A DNA stretch of 14,586 bases from an uncultured Lachnospiraceae bacterium (lineage in GTDB: Bacteria; Bacillota; Clostridia; Lachnospirales; Lachnospiraceae): positions 1 to 14,586 of the forward strand of contig OMRF01000014.1 in assembly GCA_900313435.1 (NCBI GenBank). Reading direction: 5' to 3'. Both the position numbers and the translations under genes were made by a program. Numbering within the stretch: the stretch's first letter is position 1; each line of letters begins with the position of its first letter. Of this stretch, positions 7,016 through 14,576 are shown one piece after another. The notes under the pieces were generated by a model. The model did not search any database. It was not told the DNA's origin and saw only the letters and a program-made list of their open reading frames with translations.

Positions 7016-8443
7016 TCAGAATGTAAGGCTGGGATACTTCTCCTTAACTGCCTTCTGGAATGCCTGAACAGCTGCGTCATAGCTTGCTGCTGTACCGGTG
7101 AAGTAATCCTTCATAGCTGCCTGGAAAGCTTCGTTGCAGCCCTGATCGTAAGGGCAGGTATTTGACATATTAACCTTCTCAGCGCCTGCAGCAAGTGTAG
7201 CGTAAGGATTCTGTCCACCAAGAACCTTGTTGTTTCCGTCTGCAGAACCTGCGAGATCCTTAAGAACTGACTTTGAGTTAACGCAGTCAGAATCTTTCAT
7301 AGCGATGTCCTTAAGAACTGCCTTGTCAGTTGTCATAGTCTTGATAACTTCCTTAACGAGGGTCGGGTTGTCTGTGCCGTTAGCAGCGCATACCCATGTT
7401 CCACCCCAGTAGTAGCCCTGAGGACCTTCGCAGAAGCCCCAGCCACCCTGGTAAGCTACAGAACCGTCATCGCCCTTGTCAGATCCGGGAGCGTTGCCCA
7501 TTGAGAAGTTGATGAGCCATGCGGGTCCAAAGTAGCAGAATACTGTTCCGGGAGCCTTGAAGCCTGCGCTCCACTCATCACTCCAAAGATCGCCAGTACC
7601 TGTCTCTTTAGCGTCAACAAGTGCCTTGCTGTCATCAACCCACTTCTTGATGTTGGCATCGATAGTAACCTTGTTGTCCTTTACCCAAGGAGCTGATACG
7701 TTGTTTGAATAAACACGGAATGTATCATTTGCGGTAGCTGTCATGAGATAGTTTGCAGCCTTCATCTTTGCTGCTGTCTCATTGTACTTGCCCCAGTCAG
7801 CAACTGCCTTCTGAACTTCAGCGGGATCATCAGAACCAAGAACTGCCTTTGCGATAGCACGGTTGTAGATGAGACCAGCTGAGCAAGCCTGCCATGAAGA
7901 AGCTCTCATATCGCCATTCTTGTCAGTAACGATATCCTGTGTGTACTTGTACTGATCTGAAAGATCATCCTTTGTGATTCCTACATCAGAAAGCTTCATA
8001 GCTACGTTAGCGTCAGCATCAACATACTTCAGAGCGTAGTCAGCCTCGATAAGGAAAATGTCTACCTTGTCGTTAGCGTCAGCCTTCGCATTGTTCGGAA
8101 GGAGCTTATCAAGGTTGTTCTGATAAGCATTGTCCTTGGTAGGGGTGATGGTGAACTTAACATCTACATCGCCGATCTTTCCGGAAGTAGCATCTGTCTT
8201 TGTGTATCCAGGATAGTGATCTGTTACACGGCTGATGAACTCCTCGTTCCAAACCTGTACGTTGAGTACCTTGCCTTCTGCACCACCGGCAGGTTTAGCA
8301 GCTGAGCTTGCTGCTGAGCTAGCAGCAGGCTTGCTTGTTGCCGATGAGTTGTTGTTTCCGCCCGTTGAGCCGCAGGCTACCATTGAAAGTGCCATTGCAG
8401 CTGCGAGGCCGGTGCTGAGAATCGTTTTGATACTTTTTCTCAT
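7016..8443 (-). CDS. Sugar-binding lipoprotein of a CUT1 ABC transporter
   Basis: From the ATG at 8441-8443 the product has 475 residues. It begins with a lipoprotein signal peptide: KR-type N-terminus, hydrophobic core and lipobox SMVAC with the lipidated cysteine at C24. A low-complexity linker rich in Ser, Ala, Lys and Pro (about 25-55) follows, then a type 1 solute-binding fold (about 60-470). The C-terminal half contains the WGFCEGPQGYYWGGTWV stretch, rich in aromatic residues as expected for sugar stacking. It should sit on the outer face of the membrane and deliver an oligosaccharide to the two permeases. Cellobiose or a related beta-glucan fragment is likely from context only. The start is fixed by AAGGAGGAAG at 8451-8460; an in-frame ATG at 8473 would place this ribosome binding site inside the gene. 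Confidence 0.93.
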   Translation of the reverse strand: MRKSIKTILSTGLAAAMALSMVACGSTGGNNNSSATSKPAASSAASSAAKPAGGAEGKVLNVQVWNEEFISRVTDHYPGYTKTDATSGKIGDVDVKFTITPTKDNAYQNNLDKLLPNNAKADANDKVDIFLIEADYALKYVDADANVAMKLSDVGITKDDLSDQYKYTQDIVTDKNGDMRASSWQACSAGLIYNRAIAKAVLGSDDPAEVQKAVADWGKYNETAAKMKAANYLMTATANDTFRVYSNNVSAPWVKDNKVTIDANIKKWVDDSKALVDAKETGTGDLWSDEWSAGFKAPGTVFCYFGPAWLINFSMGNAPGSDKGDDGSVAYQGGWGFCEGPQGYYWGGTWVCAANGTDNPTLVKEVIKTMTTDKAVLKDIAMKDSDCVNSKSVLKDLAGSADGNNKVLGGQNPYATLAAGAEKVNMSNTCPYDQGCNEAFQAAMKDYFTGTAASYDAAVQAFQKAVKEKYPSLTF

Positions 8444-8508
8444 TTTTTCTCTTCCTCCTTTAAACTGTTGCATCTCAGGCGTTTTGCCCGTATGTATTAT
8501 TTTGCCCC

Positions 8509-8526
8509 GGAAGGTATGCGCCTTCC
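8509..8526 (-). repeat. Inverted repeat in the leader of the binding-protein gene
   Basis: GGAAGG (8509-8514) and CCTTCC (8521-8526) form a perfect 6-bp inverted repeat around a 6-nt loop, about 65 nt before the binding-protein start. No T-run follows it on the minus strand. It could be an mRNA stem or a protein-binding palindrome; it does not resemble the two operators next to the phosphorylase gene. Confidence 0.45.
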
Positions 8527-8536
8527 AAAGCAGGTC

Positions 8537-8552
8537 GCGGGTAAACGCCCGC
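8537..8552 (-). repeat. Short GC-rich hairpin after the regulator gene
   Basis: GCGGG (8537-8541) and CCCGC (8548-8552) enclose a 6-nt loop. It is the second of three small hairpins lying in a row between the regulator and the binding-protein gene. No T-run follows, so it is not a terminator by itself. Confidence 0.4.
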
Positions 8553-8556
8553 AGCT

Positions 8557-8576
8557 AAAACCGATCTTACGACCGG
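8557..8576 (-). terminator. Weak terminator-like hairpin over the regulator stop codon
   Basis: Read on the minus strand, CCGGTC and GATCGG pair (six pairs, one G-U) around the tetraloop GTAA, followed by TTTT (8557-8560). The regulator stop codon TAA is inside the loop. The stem is short and the T-run has only four bases, so at most a partial terminator is expected. Confidence 0.4.
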
Positions 8577-9580
8577 ATTCGGCTCACTGAATGTCCCATA
8601 AGAATGCTGCCTTTGATCTGAATCTCTTCTGGTCTGCATGTCTTTGGGTTTTCGACGGATTCTATCAGCTTCTTCACTGCTCTTTCGCCCATCTCCGCCG
8701 TATTCTGCTCGTAGGTGGCAAGTGGTGGATAGAACACTCTGCACATCTGTGTTCCGTCATACCCGCAGGTACTCACGTCACCCGGAACTGAAAGTCCCAT
8801 CTCGGAAAGCTCCGCCTTCCCTCCCAGATATGAATAATCATCCGGGAAAATGATGCAGGTCGGGGGATCCGAAAGGTTCATGAGTTTCCTCGTCGCCTCC
8901 CTCGTTGCCTGAGGATCGTGGTATCTCGCCTCCACGACGTAACGGTCAGGTATCCTGACCCTGCTCTCTGTAAGAGCCCTGTAAAAACCTATCAGCCTCT
9001 TTTTTGTGACTGAGGTTATCTCTCCATGTATGAATGCTATCTTCCTGTGTCCCTGGGAGAGTATGTATTTGGTCAGCTCGTAAAGTCCTTCAATATTGTC
9101 AGACAGTATCGAACTGTGGTCATTAAAGGTATAATCTATGGTGATCGTCGGTATTTCGCTGGCTACCAGTTCCTTCACCATCTCGGAGTCATAATCGACA
9201 TTTGCTATCAGAACTCCGTCAAGCCGTCTGTATCTGGCATGTTCCAGATATGTCGCCTTTCTCCCGCCGATATTCCTGTTGAGAAAAAGGATGTCGTAGC
9301 CCTGACGTTCCGCTTCATTTTTCGCAGCGTTTAGTATCGCCGAAAAGAACTCGTGTGTCAAGCCGACATTTGTCTCATCCTCGAAAAGGACTCCCAGCGA
9401 GTGCGAAAAATTGGTCTTCAGCTGCCTTGCCGCCACATTCGGCATATAGTGTAACTCTTCCGCGGCAATCCTGATCTTTTCGGCAGTGGCGGGGCTTACA
9501 TCTCCGTACCCGTTCAGAGCCTTGCTGACGGTGGCGGTCGATACTCCGCACCTGTCTGCAATGTCTCTTACCGTTATCAT
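8567..9580 (-). CDS. LacI-family transcriptional regulator
   Basis: This 337-residue protein has the standard LacI layout. Helix-turn-helix residues about 3-23 (TVRDIADRCGVSTATVSKALNG) are followed by the YMPNVAARQLKT hinge helix (about 45-56), and a periplasmic-binding-protein-like effector domain (about 60-330) completes it. It should bind DNA as a dimer and release it, or bind it, on meeting a sugar or sugar phosphate. Two near-palindromes of the type GCGAAA...TTTCGC in the 284-bp space between this gene and the cellobiose phosphorylase gene are the likely operators. The first overlaps the regulator's own expected transcription start, which points to autoregulation. It is followed on the same strand by the transporter genes, 123 bp away. 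Cellobiose as effector is inferred from the neighbours only. Confidence 0.94.
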   Translation of the reverse strand: MITVRDIADRCGVSTATVSKALNGYGDVSPATAEKIRIAAEELHYMPNVAARQLKTNFSHSLGVLFEDETNVGLTHEFFSAILNAAKNEAERQGYDILFLNRNIGGRKATYLEHARYRRLDGVLIANVDYDSEMVKELVASEIPTITIDYTFNDHSSILSDNIEGLYELTKYILSQGHRKIAFIHGEITSVTKKRLIGFYRALTESRVRIPDRYVVEARYHDPQATREATRKLMNLSDPPTCIIFPDDYSYLGGKAELSEMGLSVPGDVSTCGYDGTQMCRVFYPPLATYEQNTAEMGERAVKKLIESVENPKTCRPEEIQIKGSILMGHSVSRIRS

Positions 9581-9641
9581 CCCCCGTCCCCTTCTGTCTC
9601 TTAAACCATTTACCTCGTTATGTCTCCGTCTCCGAAATCAG

Positions 9642-9657
9642 GCGAAACCGTTTTCGC
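9642..9657. promoter_or_regulatory. LacI-type operator O1
   Basis: GCGAAACCGTTTTCGC is a 16-bp near-palindrome (7 of 8 positions symmetric) with a CG-containing centre, as is usual for LacI-family operators. It lies immediately downstream of the minus-strand -10 box and covers the expected start of the regulator transcript. It shares the half-site GTTTTCGC with the site at 9810. Confidence 0.75.
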
Positions 9658-9660
9658 TCG

Positions 9661-9666
9661 ATTATA
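9661..9666 (-). promoter_or_regulatory. -10 box of the regulator promoter
   Basis: On the minus strand these bases read TATAAT, a full match to the -10 consensus. The expected transcription start is near 9654, inside operator O1. No good -35 box is found at 16-18 bp, so the promoter is probably weak, as suits a regulator gene. Confidence 0.55.
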
Positions 9667-9768
9667 CTAACACCTTTTCGTAAACTGGGCAATCCCGATT
9701 TTTCACAAGAAGCCCGTTTGCTTTTTGTATGTTTTTTACAATCGCGTTCTTCGCGATGCTGTTACGAC

Positions 9769-9796
9769 TTGTATTTTTACACAAGAGTTTTATAAT
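9769..9796 (+). promoter_or_regulatory. Promoter of the cellobiose phosphorylase gene
   Basis: A perfect -10 box TATAAT lies at 9791-9796. The best -35 candidate is TTGTAT (9769-9774) with a 16-bp spacer, a weak match. Transcription should start near 9802, giving a leader of about 60 nt, with operator O2 beginning about 8 bp downstream of the start. Confidence 0.6.
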
Positions 9797-9809
9797 GTAA
9801 AGCACTTTA

Positions 9810-9825
9810 GCGAAAAGGTTTTCGC
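9810..9825. promoter_or_regulatory. LacI-type operator O2
   Basis: GCGAAAAGGTTTTCGC is a 16-bp near-palindrome (7 of 8 positions symmetric). It sits just past the predicted start of the phosphorylase transcript, where a bound repressor would block RNA polymerase. Its centre is 168 bp from the centre of O1, which is 16 turns at 10.5 bp per turn. Confidence 0.77.
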
Positions 9826-9864
9826 GCAACAACCGCAAGCATTTAGATACAAAGGAGGGCTTTT

Positions 9865-12327
9865 ATGCAGTACGGTCATTTTGATGACAAAGCAAGGGAG
9901 TATGTCATCACCACCCCGCGGACACCGCTTCCGTGGATCAATTATCTCGGGAACAAGGACTTTTTCCGCCTCATTTCAAACACTTCGGGCGGATATGCTT
10001 TCTATAAGGACGCGAAGCTCCTTCGTATCACGCGGTATCGCTACAATATGAGCCCCTTTGATTCAAACGGGATCTACTTTTATATAAAGGATGATAAAAC
10101 GATATGGAATCCCGGCTGGCAGCCTGTAAGGACGGAGCTTGACTCCTATGAGTGCCGCCACGGTCTCGGTATCACGACTATCACCGGACAAAAAGACGGT
10201 GTAAAAGCTGTTCAGGAGACCTTCGTTCCCATAGGCGATACCTGTGAGATCGACAGATTGACTCTCGAAAATGTTTCGGGCGAGAAAAAATCCCTGAAAT
10301 TATTTTCTTATGTTGAGTTCTGCCTTTGGAACGCGGCCGATGACAACGAAAACTTCCAGAGAAACTGGTCTACGGGCGAAGTCGAGGTAGAGGGCTCCAC
10401 CATCTATCACAAGACAGAATATCGCGAAAGAAGGAATCATTACGCAGTATTTTCCGTAAATACAGACGTAAACGGTTTCGATACCATGCGTGACGAGTTC
10501 GTGGGACTCTACAACGGACCTTCCGCTCCCCAGGCGGTTTGTGAAGGGAAATGCAGAAATTCAGTAGCTCACGGCTGGGCTCCTATCGGCGCGCATGAGA
10601 TCGACATAGAGCTCGCTCCCGGAGAAAAAGCTTCTTATATATTTGTTCTCGGTTATTGCGAGAATGAAAAAGACAAGAAGTTCATCGGTCCCAATATCAT
10701 AAACAAAGAGCCTGCCCACAGGCTTCTTGAAAAGTACAGAAATGATGCGGATGTTGACAAAGCCATCGCCGCTCTTTCTGCTTACTGGGATGAGCTTCTT
10801 TCGATCTATAATGTTAAGACCGGCTCCGAAAAGCTGGATCGTCTCGAAAATATCTGGAACCAGTACCAGTGCATGGTCACCTTCAACTTCTCCCGCTCAG
10901 CTTCCTATTACGAGAGCGGAATGGGCCGTGGAATGGGCTTCAGAGACTCCTGTCAGGATCTCCTCGGTTTCGTGCATCTTATTCCCGAGCGTGCGAGGGA
11001 AAGGATCATCGACATCGCCAACACCCAGTTCCCCGACGGTTCCTGCTATCATCAGTATCAGCCCCTCACAAAGAAGGGCAATGCTGATATCGGCGGAGGC
11101 TTCAATGATGACCCGCTTTGGCTCATTGCCGGAACGAGCGCTTATATCAGGGAGACAGGCGATTATTCGATACTCGACGAACCCTGCGCATTTGACTCGG
11201 ATATGTCTGTGGCAAAATCTCTTCTCGATCATCTCCGCATATCCTTCAATTACATCAAGACACACAAGGGGCCTCACGGCCTGCCGCTCATCGGTCGTGC
11301 CGACTGGAATGACTGCCTTAACCTGAACTGCTTCTCGGATACTCCCGGACAGTCCTTCCAGACTTCAGGTCCTTCAGAGGGTCCCGTCGCTGAGTCCACC
11401 TTCATCGCCGGAATGTATGTAAAATACGGTAATGAACTGGCTGAGCTTCTCGAGCATCTCGGAAATAATGACGAGGCAGCAGAGGTAAGGAAAGAGACCG
11501 CTGCAATGACCGCCGCGATTGAGGACGGCGGCTGGGACGGCGAATGGTTCGTAAGAGCTTATGACGCTGAGTCAAATCCTGTCGGATCAAAGTCCTGCGA
11601 AGAGGGACAGATCTTCATCGAGCCCCAGGGTATGTGCGTAATGGCCGGTGTCGGCAAAGACAATGGAAAGGCTGAAAAAGCATTGAAGTCCGTTGCAGAA
11701 AGACTTGATTCAAAATACGGCATCGCCCTTCTCCAGCCTGCTTATACAAAATATCATCTCGAGCTTGGAGAGATCTCCTCTTATCCGCCGGGATACAAGG
11801 AGAACGCCGGTATCTTCTGCCACAACAATCCCTGGATCGTTGTTGCAGAGACAGTTCTCGGTCATGGCGACAGAGCGTTTGAAGTATTCAGGAAAACATG
11901 TCCCGAGTATCTTGAGGACATAGGAGAGATCCACAGGACAGAACCCTATGTATACTGCCAGATGGTTGCCGGCCCGGATGCCCCGACCTTTGGAGAGGGC
12001 AAGAACTCCTGGCTCACCGGAACAGCGGCATGGACGATGACGGCGGTTTCCCAGTACATTCTCGGTATCCGTCCTACTCTTGACGGACTCGCAATCGATC
12101 CCTGCATTCCGAAGTCTGTAAAGGGCTTCACTGCTGTCAGGAAGTACAGAGGGCGCACCTTCAATATCACGGTTGAAAACTCCGGAAGTGAAAAGGGCGT
12201 CAAGGAAATGACGGTTGACGGAAAAGCGATCCCCGCAAAAGAGAACGCGGACGCGTCAGGAAATACACTCTTCGTGATCCCGGTCGATCTCCCCGAAGGA
12301 GAGCATGAAGTAAAAGTAGTCATGTAA
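9865..12327 (+). CDS. Cellobiose phosphorylase (GH94)
   Basis: The enzyme splits cellobiose with phosphate to alpha-D-glucose 1-phosphate and glucose in the cytoplasm, saving ATP compared with hydrolysis. The 820-residue length fits cellobiose phosphorylases (about 810-820) rather than cellodextrin phosphorylases (nearer 980). From memory the sequence is collinear with the clostridial enzyme throughout, for example [13 protein letters not shown] (17-29), [14 protein letters not shown] (181-194) and [13 protein letters not shown] (350-362). The catalytic segment [12 protein letters not shown] (477-488) contains the general-acid Asp. The [20 protein letters not shown] region and the SWLTGTAAW motif near the C-terminus are also present. 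There is no signal peptide. AAAGGAGGG precedes the ATG by 5 nt. A dedicated promoter with operator O2 and a strong terminator make it a single-gene unit. Other GH94 specificities (laminaribiose, chitobiose) are less likely. Confidence 0.95.
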   Translation: MQYGHFDDKAREYVITTPRTPLPWINYLGNKDFFRLISNTSGGYAFYKDAKLLRITRYRYNMSPFDSNGIYFYIKDDKTIWNPGWQPVRTELDSYECRHGLGITTITGQKDGVKAVQETFVPIGDTCEIDRLTLENVSGEKKSLKLFSYVEFCLWNAADDNENFQRNWSTGEVEVEGSTIYHKTEYRERRNHYAVFSVNTDVNGFDTMRDEFVGLYNGPSAPQAVCEGKCRNSVAHGWAPIGAHEIDIELAPGEKASYIFVLGYCENEKDKKFIGPNIINKEPAHRLLEKYRNDADVDKAIAALSAYWDELLSIYNVKTGSEKLDRLENIWNQYQCMVTFNFSRSASYYESGMGRGMGFRDSCQDLLGFVHLIPERARERIIDIANTQFPDGSCYHQYQPLTKKGNADIGGGFNDDPLWLIAGTSAYIRETGDYSILDEPCAFDSDMSVAKSLLDHLRISFNYIKTHKGPHGLPLIGRADWNDCLNLNCFSDTPGQSFQTSGPSEGPVAESTFIAGMYVKYGNELAELLEHLGNNDEAAEVRKETAAMTAAIEDGGWDGEWFVRAYDAESNPVGSKSCEEGQIFIEPQGMCVMAGVGKDNGKAEKALKSVAERLDSKYGIALLQPAYTKYHLELGEISSYPPGYKENAGIFCHNNPWIVVAETVLGHGDRAFEVFRKTCPEYLEDIGEIHRTEPYVYCQMVAGPDAPTFGEGKNSWLTGTAAWTMTAVSQYILGIRPTLDGLAIDPCIPKSVKGFTAVRKYRGRTFNITVENSGSEKGVKEMTVDGKAIPAKENADASGNTLFVIPVDLPEGEHEVKVVM

Positions 12328-12380
12328 AAAAAAAAAAGAAAGCAGGCTCGCGGCATAAAAACCGCGAGCCTGTTTTTTTT
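12326..12380. terminator. Bidirectional intrinsic terminator
   Basis: CAGGCTCGCGG (12343-12353) pairs perfectly with CCGCGAGCCTG (12362-12372) around an 8-nt loop. Eight T follow (12373-12380), and a run of twelve A precedes (12326-12337), which becomes a T-run on the minus strand. It ends transcription of the phosphorylase gene and of the convergent amr cluster; the two stop codons are only 54 bp apart. Confidence 0.93.
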
Positions 12381-12381
12381 A

Positions 12382-13221
12382 TCAAATATTACCCGGAACC
12401 ACGTATTTCAGGTGTTTCATTGCTGCAAGACAGAGCTTCAGTATAGTCGATGCGGAAGGGGGATCAAAGGAAAGCTCCTTCCAGCGGGGAAAAGATCTCG
12501 TGATATGAAGGACTATCGAAGGAGAAAGTCCTGCAAGAAAGGCAGCAAGAGCCTCTGTCTCCTCTTCACTGTCATTGTGGCCGGGCAGTATCAGCTCCGT
12601 CACTTCCACATGGACACCTTTCTTCACCGACTCCTCAATGAAGGCCTTCACCATTGAAAGATCGCCGCCCGTCCATTTGTAATAATCCTCCGTAAAGCCT
12701 TTAAGATCGACATTCATGGCATCGATCCAGGGGAGGAATTCTCTCAGGACCTCAAGAGAAACGCATCCGTTTGTGACGAGGACCGTCTTCATCCCGGCCT
12801 CCTTCACAAGACGGGCAGTATCCCGGACAAATTCAAAAGAGATGGAAGGTTCATTATAGGTAAAAGCTATACCCATATTCCCGTTTGGTCTTTCCCTTTC
12901 GGCGGCAGAAACAAGCTCCTCTGGTGACATCCTTATTACCTTTGATTCGGCAAGAGAAGCCTGGGAGATCTCGTAGTTCTGACAATAAGGACAGCGCATA
13001 TTGCAGCCGAAGGAGCCGACAGAAAGGATCATAGACCCTGACATGAAGCGGGCAAGCGGCTTTTTCTCAATGGGATCAAGGGCGAGTGATGTCAACAGCC
13101 CGTAGTTCACCGAAACATTCTCCCCGCCTTCATTCTTCCTGACGCGGCAGAACCCCGTCTCTCCTTCGGAAAGGCAGCAGTGTCTGAAGCAGACATTGCA
13201 TATTATCTTTTCTTCACTCAC
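12382..13221 (-). CDS. amrS: AmmeMemoRadiSam system radical SAM enzyme
   Basis: The 279-residue protein belongs to the radical SAM group related to pyruvate formate-lyase activating enzymes. The [4Fe-4S] motif CNMRCPYC gives C73, C77 and C80. An N-terminal cysteine cluster (C8, C11, C15, C25 in CNVCFRHC...GFC) and the DPIEKKPLARF signature (49-59) are typical of the AmmeMemoRadiSam enzyme, as is the FTYNEPSISFEF stretch. It ends at YVVPGNI, where many relatives, as I recall them, go on to a C-terminal CxxC...CxxC segment that is absent here. The substrate is not established to my knowledge. Translation starts at GTG (13219-13221), with GGAG at 13229-13232, and overlaps the end of amrA by 8 nt, implying translational coupling. 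Confidence 0.9.
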   Translation of the reverse strand: MSEEKIICNVCFRHCCLSEGETGFCRVRKNEGGENVSVNYGLLTSLALDPIEKKPLARFMSGSMILSVGSFGCNMRCPYCQNYEISQASLAESKVIRMSPEELVSAAERERPNGNMGIAFTYNEPSISFEFVRDTARLVKEAGMKTVLVTNGCVSLEVLREFLPWIDAMNVDLKGFTEDYYKWTGGDLSMVKAFIEESVKKGVHVEVTELILPGHNDSEEETEALAAFLAGLSPSIVLHITRSFPRWKELSFDPPSASTILKLCLAAMKHLKYVVPGNI

Positions 13222-13741
13222 TATGACGCTCCACGGTAAATCTCATTACCGATACTTCCTTATCAGGCTCTATGCCGGCCTTTCTCTTTGCGATATAGAG
13301 CTGCTCTCTCACTGAATCAACCCCGTCAAGATCCGGAAGGAGAAGGCCGCGGCGCGCTCCGTCCGTCACGATGACACCGTATTTTTTCTCGTCAAGCTCC
13401 TCGACCGAGCTCACCGGCTCCGGCTCCGAAAGAATGTCGACGGATATCTCGAGATCAGGAAGTTCATCTTCCGTAATGGCGGAAAACCTGGGGTCGTGGA
13501 GGGAAGCCTCTCTTGCGTTCCTCGCCACCTCCTCGGCTATGCAGGAATAGCAGGGAAGGAAGGTACCTATACAGCCCCGAAGCTCCCCTTTTTCATGTAT
13601 GGAAACAAAGGCCCCCGCCTTCTTTTCCTTCATCTCATCGGGAATATCCTTAGGATACTCAGTTTCAGGCAGCACAACTCCGGTCCTCACGCTGTAGGCG
13701 ACAGCCGCTTTCGCAAGCTCAACATAGGCTTCAGTTGGCAT
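13214..13741 (-). CDS. amrA: AmmeMemoRadiSam system protein A (AMMECR1 domain)
   Basis: This 175-residue protein is essentially one AMMECR1 domain. The invariant LRGCIGT stretch (54-60, C57) and the NAREASLHDPRF segment (75-86) are both present, as is the family's DLEISVDILSEPEPV strand region (about 96-110). AMMECR1 proteins occur in archaea, bacteria and eukaryotes, and the surface formed by the RGCIG motif is thought to be the functional site; the biochemical role remains unclear. In many Firmicutes this domain is fused to the MEMO-like domain, as I recall, whereas here the two are separate genes. AAAGGAGG lies about 8 nt upstream of the ATG. The gene starts 16 bp after amrB and overlaps amrS by 8 nt, so the three are one operon. 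Confidence 0.92.
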   Translation of the reverse strand: MPTEAYVELAKAAVAYSVRTGVVLPETEYPKDIPDEMKEKKAGAFVSIHEKGELRGCIGTFLPCYSCIAEEVARNAREASLHDPRFSAITEDELPDLEISVDILSEPEPVSSVEELDEKKYGVIVTDGARRGLLLPDLDGVDSVREQLYIAKRKAGIEPDKEVSVMRFTVERHSE

Positions 13742-13757
13742 ATTAAAAGCCTCCTTT

Positions 13758-14576
13758 TCACAAAACCATATACGTACATATCCCGTAACCGACGCCGGTC
13801 ACGTCTTCGTGGGACAGCTTTTCTATCGAGAGCTTCTTATCCTTCATTGCGCCGCCCATTATGGTAAAGGATCTGTGACCGCATTCGGCAGCCTCGTTAA
13901 GAAGATGCTCATCAAAACTCTTAAGCTCGTCAAAAGCTCCGCGCCCCATGACATCCATTATCTTTTCATCATAAACGGGACCTGCCGGATCAAAGCCGTA
14001 GGGACCGCTTTTCTGAAGCTTGTGGGAGAGATCGCCGCTGGCGACAAAGACCGTTTTCCTTCCGGTACTATCAACTGCTTCTCTTATGATCTCCCCAAAG
14101 CGGACATGCTGTTCAAGGGAAAGCCCGGAAAGCCCGGAGCGAACTACCTTAAAGTCCTTTTTTTCACCGGCCTCCCTGTAGGCTTTTTCTATGAAGAACA
14201 ACGGCACCATCGTCCCATGATCGAGCCAAGGCTGTCTTTCTCCAAGAGTGCCGGCTGAAAACCTCTCCCTTTCAGCTATTTCAGAGATCTTTCCGACAAG
14301 CTCCTCATCATAGCTTTCATCAAAGGAAACCTGCGGCGCGCCGAAGTTTCCGAAATCTCCGGAAGCGCTCCTCCCCGGACTCACATGAAAATAATCGCTA
14401 TAGAGGATCGAATGCGGACTCGTGATGATAATAGTCTCGGGACGGAGGGCCAGTATCTCCCGACCCACCCTTTCATAGCTTCTTATGGTCCTGTCCACTA
14501 CATGCTCGTTCCCGCGCCCCACCTCAGGGATGATGAGCGGCGGGTGCGGCACCATAAAACCGGCAATTATGGCCAT
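13758..14576 (-). CDS. amrB: AmmeMemoRadiSam system protein B (MEMO1/LigB-like)
   Basis: The 272-residue protein spans a whole MEMO1-like domain of the LigB (class III extradiol dioxygenase-like) fold. Candidate metal residues are H11 (VPHPP), H55 (SPHS), H120 (LDHGTMVPL), H185 (SGDLSHKL) and C232 (AAECGHRSF); human MEMO1 uses two histidines and a cysteine. Bacterial members co-occur with an AMMECR1 protein and a radical SAM enzyme, and their reaction has not been settled as far as I know. The ATG near the right edge is preceded by GAGG about 6 nt away, and homology begins at residue 1, so the gene is complete. It is the first visible gene of the amrB-amrA-amrS operon; its promoter lies at or beyond the window edge. 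Confidence 0.92.
   Translation of the reverse strand: MAIIAGFMVPHPPLIIPEVGRGNEHVVDRTIRSYERVGREILALRPETIIITSPHSILYSDYFHVSPGRSASGDFGNFGAPQVSFDESYDEELVGKISEIAERERFSAGTLGERQPWLDHGTMVPLFFIEKAYREAGEKKDFKVVRSGLSGLSLEQHVRFGEIIREAVDSTGRKTVFVASGDLSHKLQKSGPYGFDPAGPVYDEKIMDVMGRGAFDELKSFDEHLLNEAAECGHRSFTIMGGAMKDKKLSIEKLSHEDVTGVGYGICTYMVL

Larger units (their letters stand above)
9581..9864. promoter_or_regulatory. Divergent control region between regulator and cellobiose phosphorylase
   Basis: This 284-bp space holds two operator-like palindromes, a -10 box for each direction, a small inverted repeat (ATCGCG at 9741-9746, CGCGAT at 9752-9757) and a TAAAG/CTTTA repeat at 9797-9808. The phosphorylase ribosome binding site AAAGGAGGG is at 9851-9859. 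I see no open frame or riboswitch-like structure in it. Confidence 0.75.

Noticed and set aside
8444..8473. Upstream ATG as start of the binding-protein gene
   Set aside because: It would put ten polar residues before the signal peptide and bury the excellent AAGGAGG ribosome binding site inside the coding region.
9741..9757. ATCGCG/CGCGAT inverted repeat as a terminator or riboswitch stem
   Set aside because: The stem has only 6 bp, no T-run follows it, and it lies upstream of both predicted transcripts.
9797..9808. TAAAGCACTTTA as a catabolite-repression (cre) site or third operator
   Set aside because: It lacks the central CG of the cre consensus TGWNANCGNTNWCA and does not match the two GCGAAA/TTTCGC operators.
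10727..11326. Open frame of 199 codons within the phosphorylase gene in another frame
   Set aside because: It is a Ser-rich frame-shifted reading of a gene whose main frame matches GH94 throughout.
13742..13757. Broken A-B fusion gene
   Set aside because: The two genes are in different frames, each has complete ends, and amrA has its own strong ribosome binding site, so this is a natural unfused arrangement.
13809..14258. Open frame of 149 codons on the plus strand opposite amrB
   Set aside because: No motif, no ribosome binding site, and full overlap with a conserved MEMO1-like gene.
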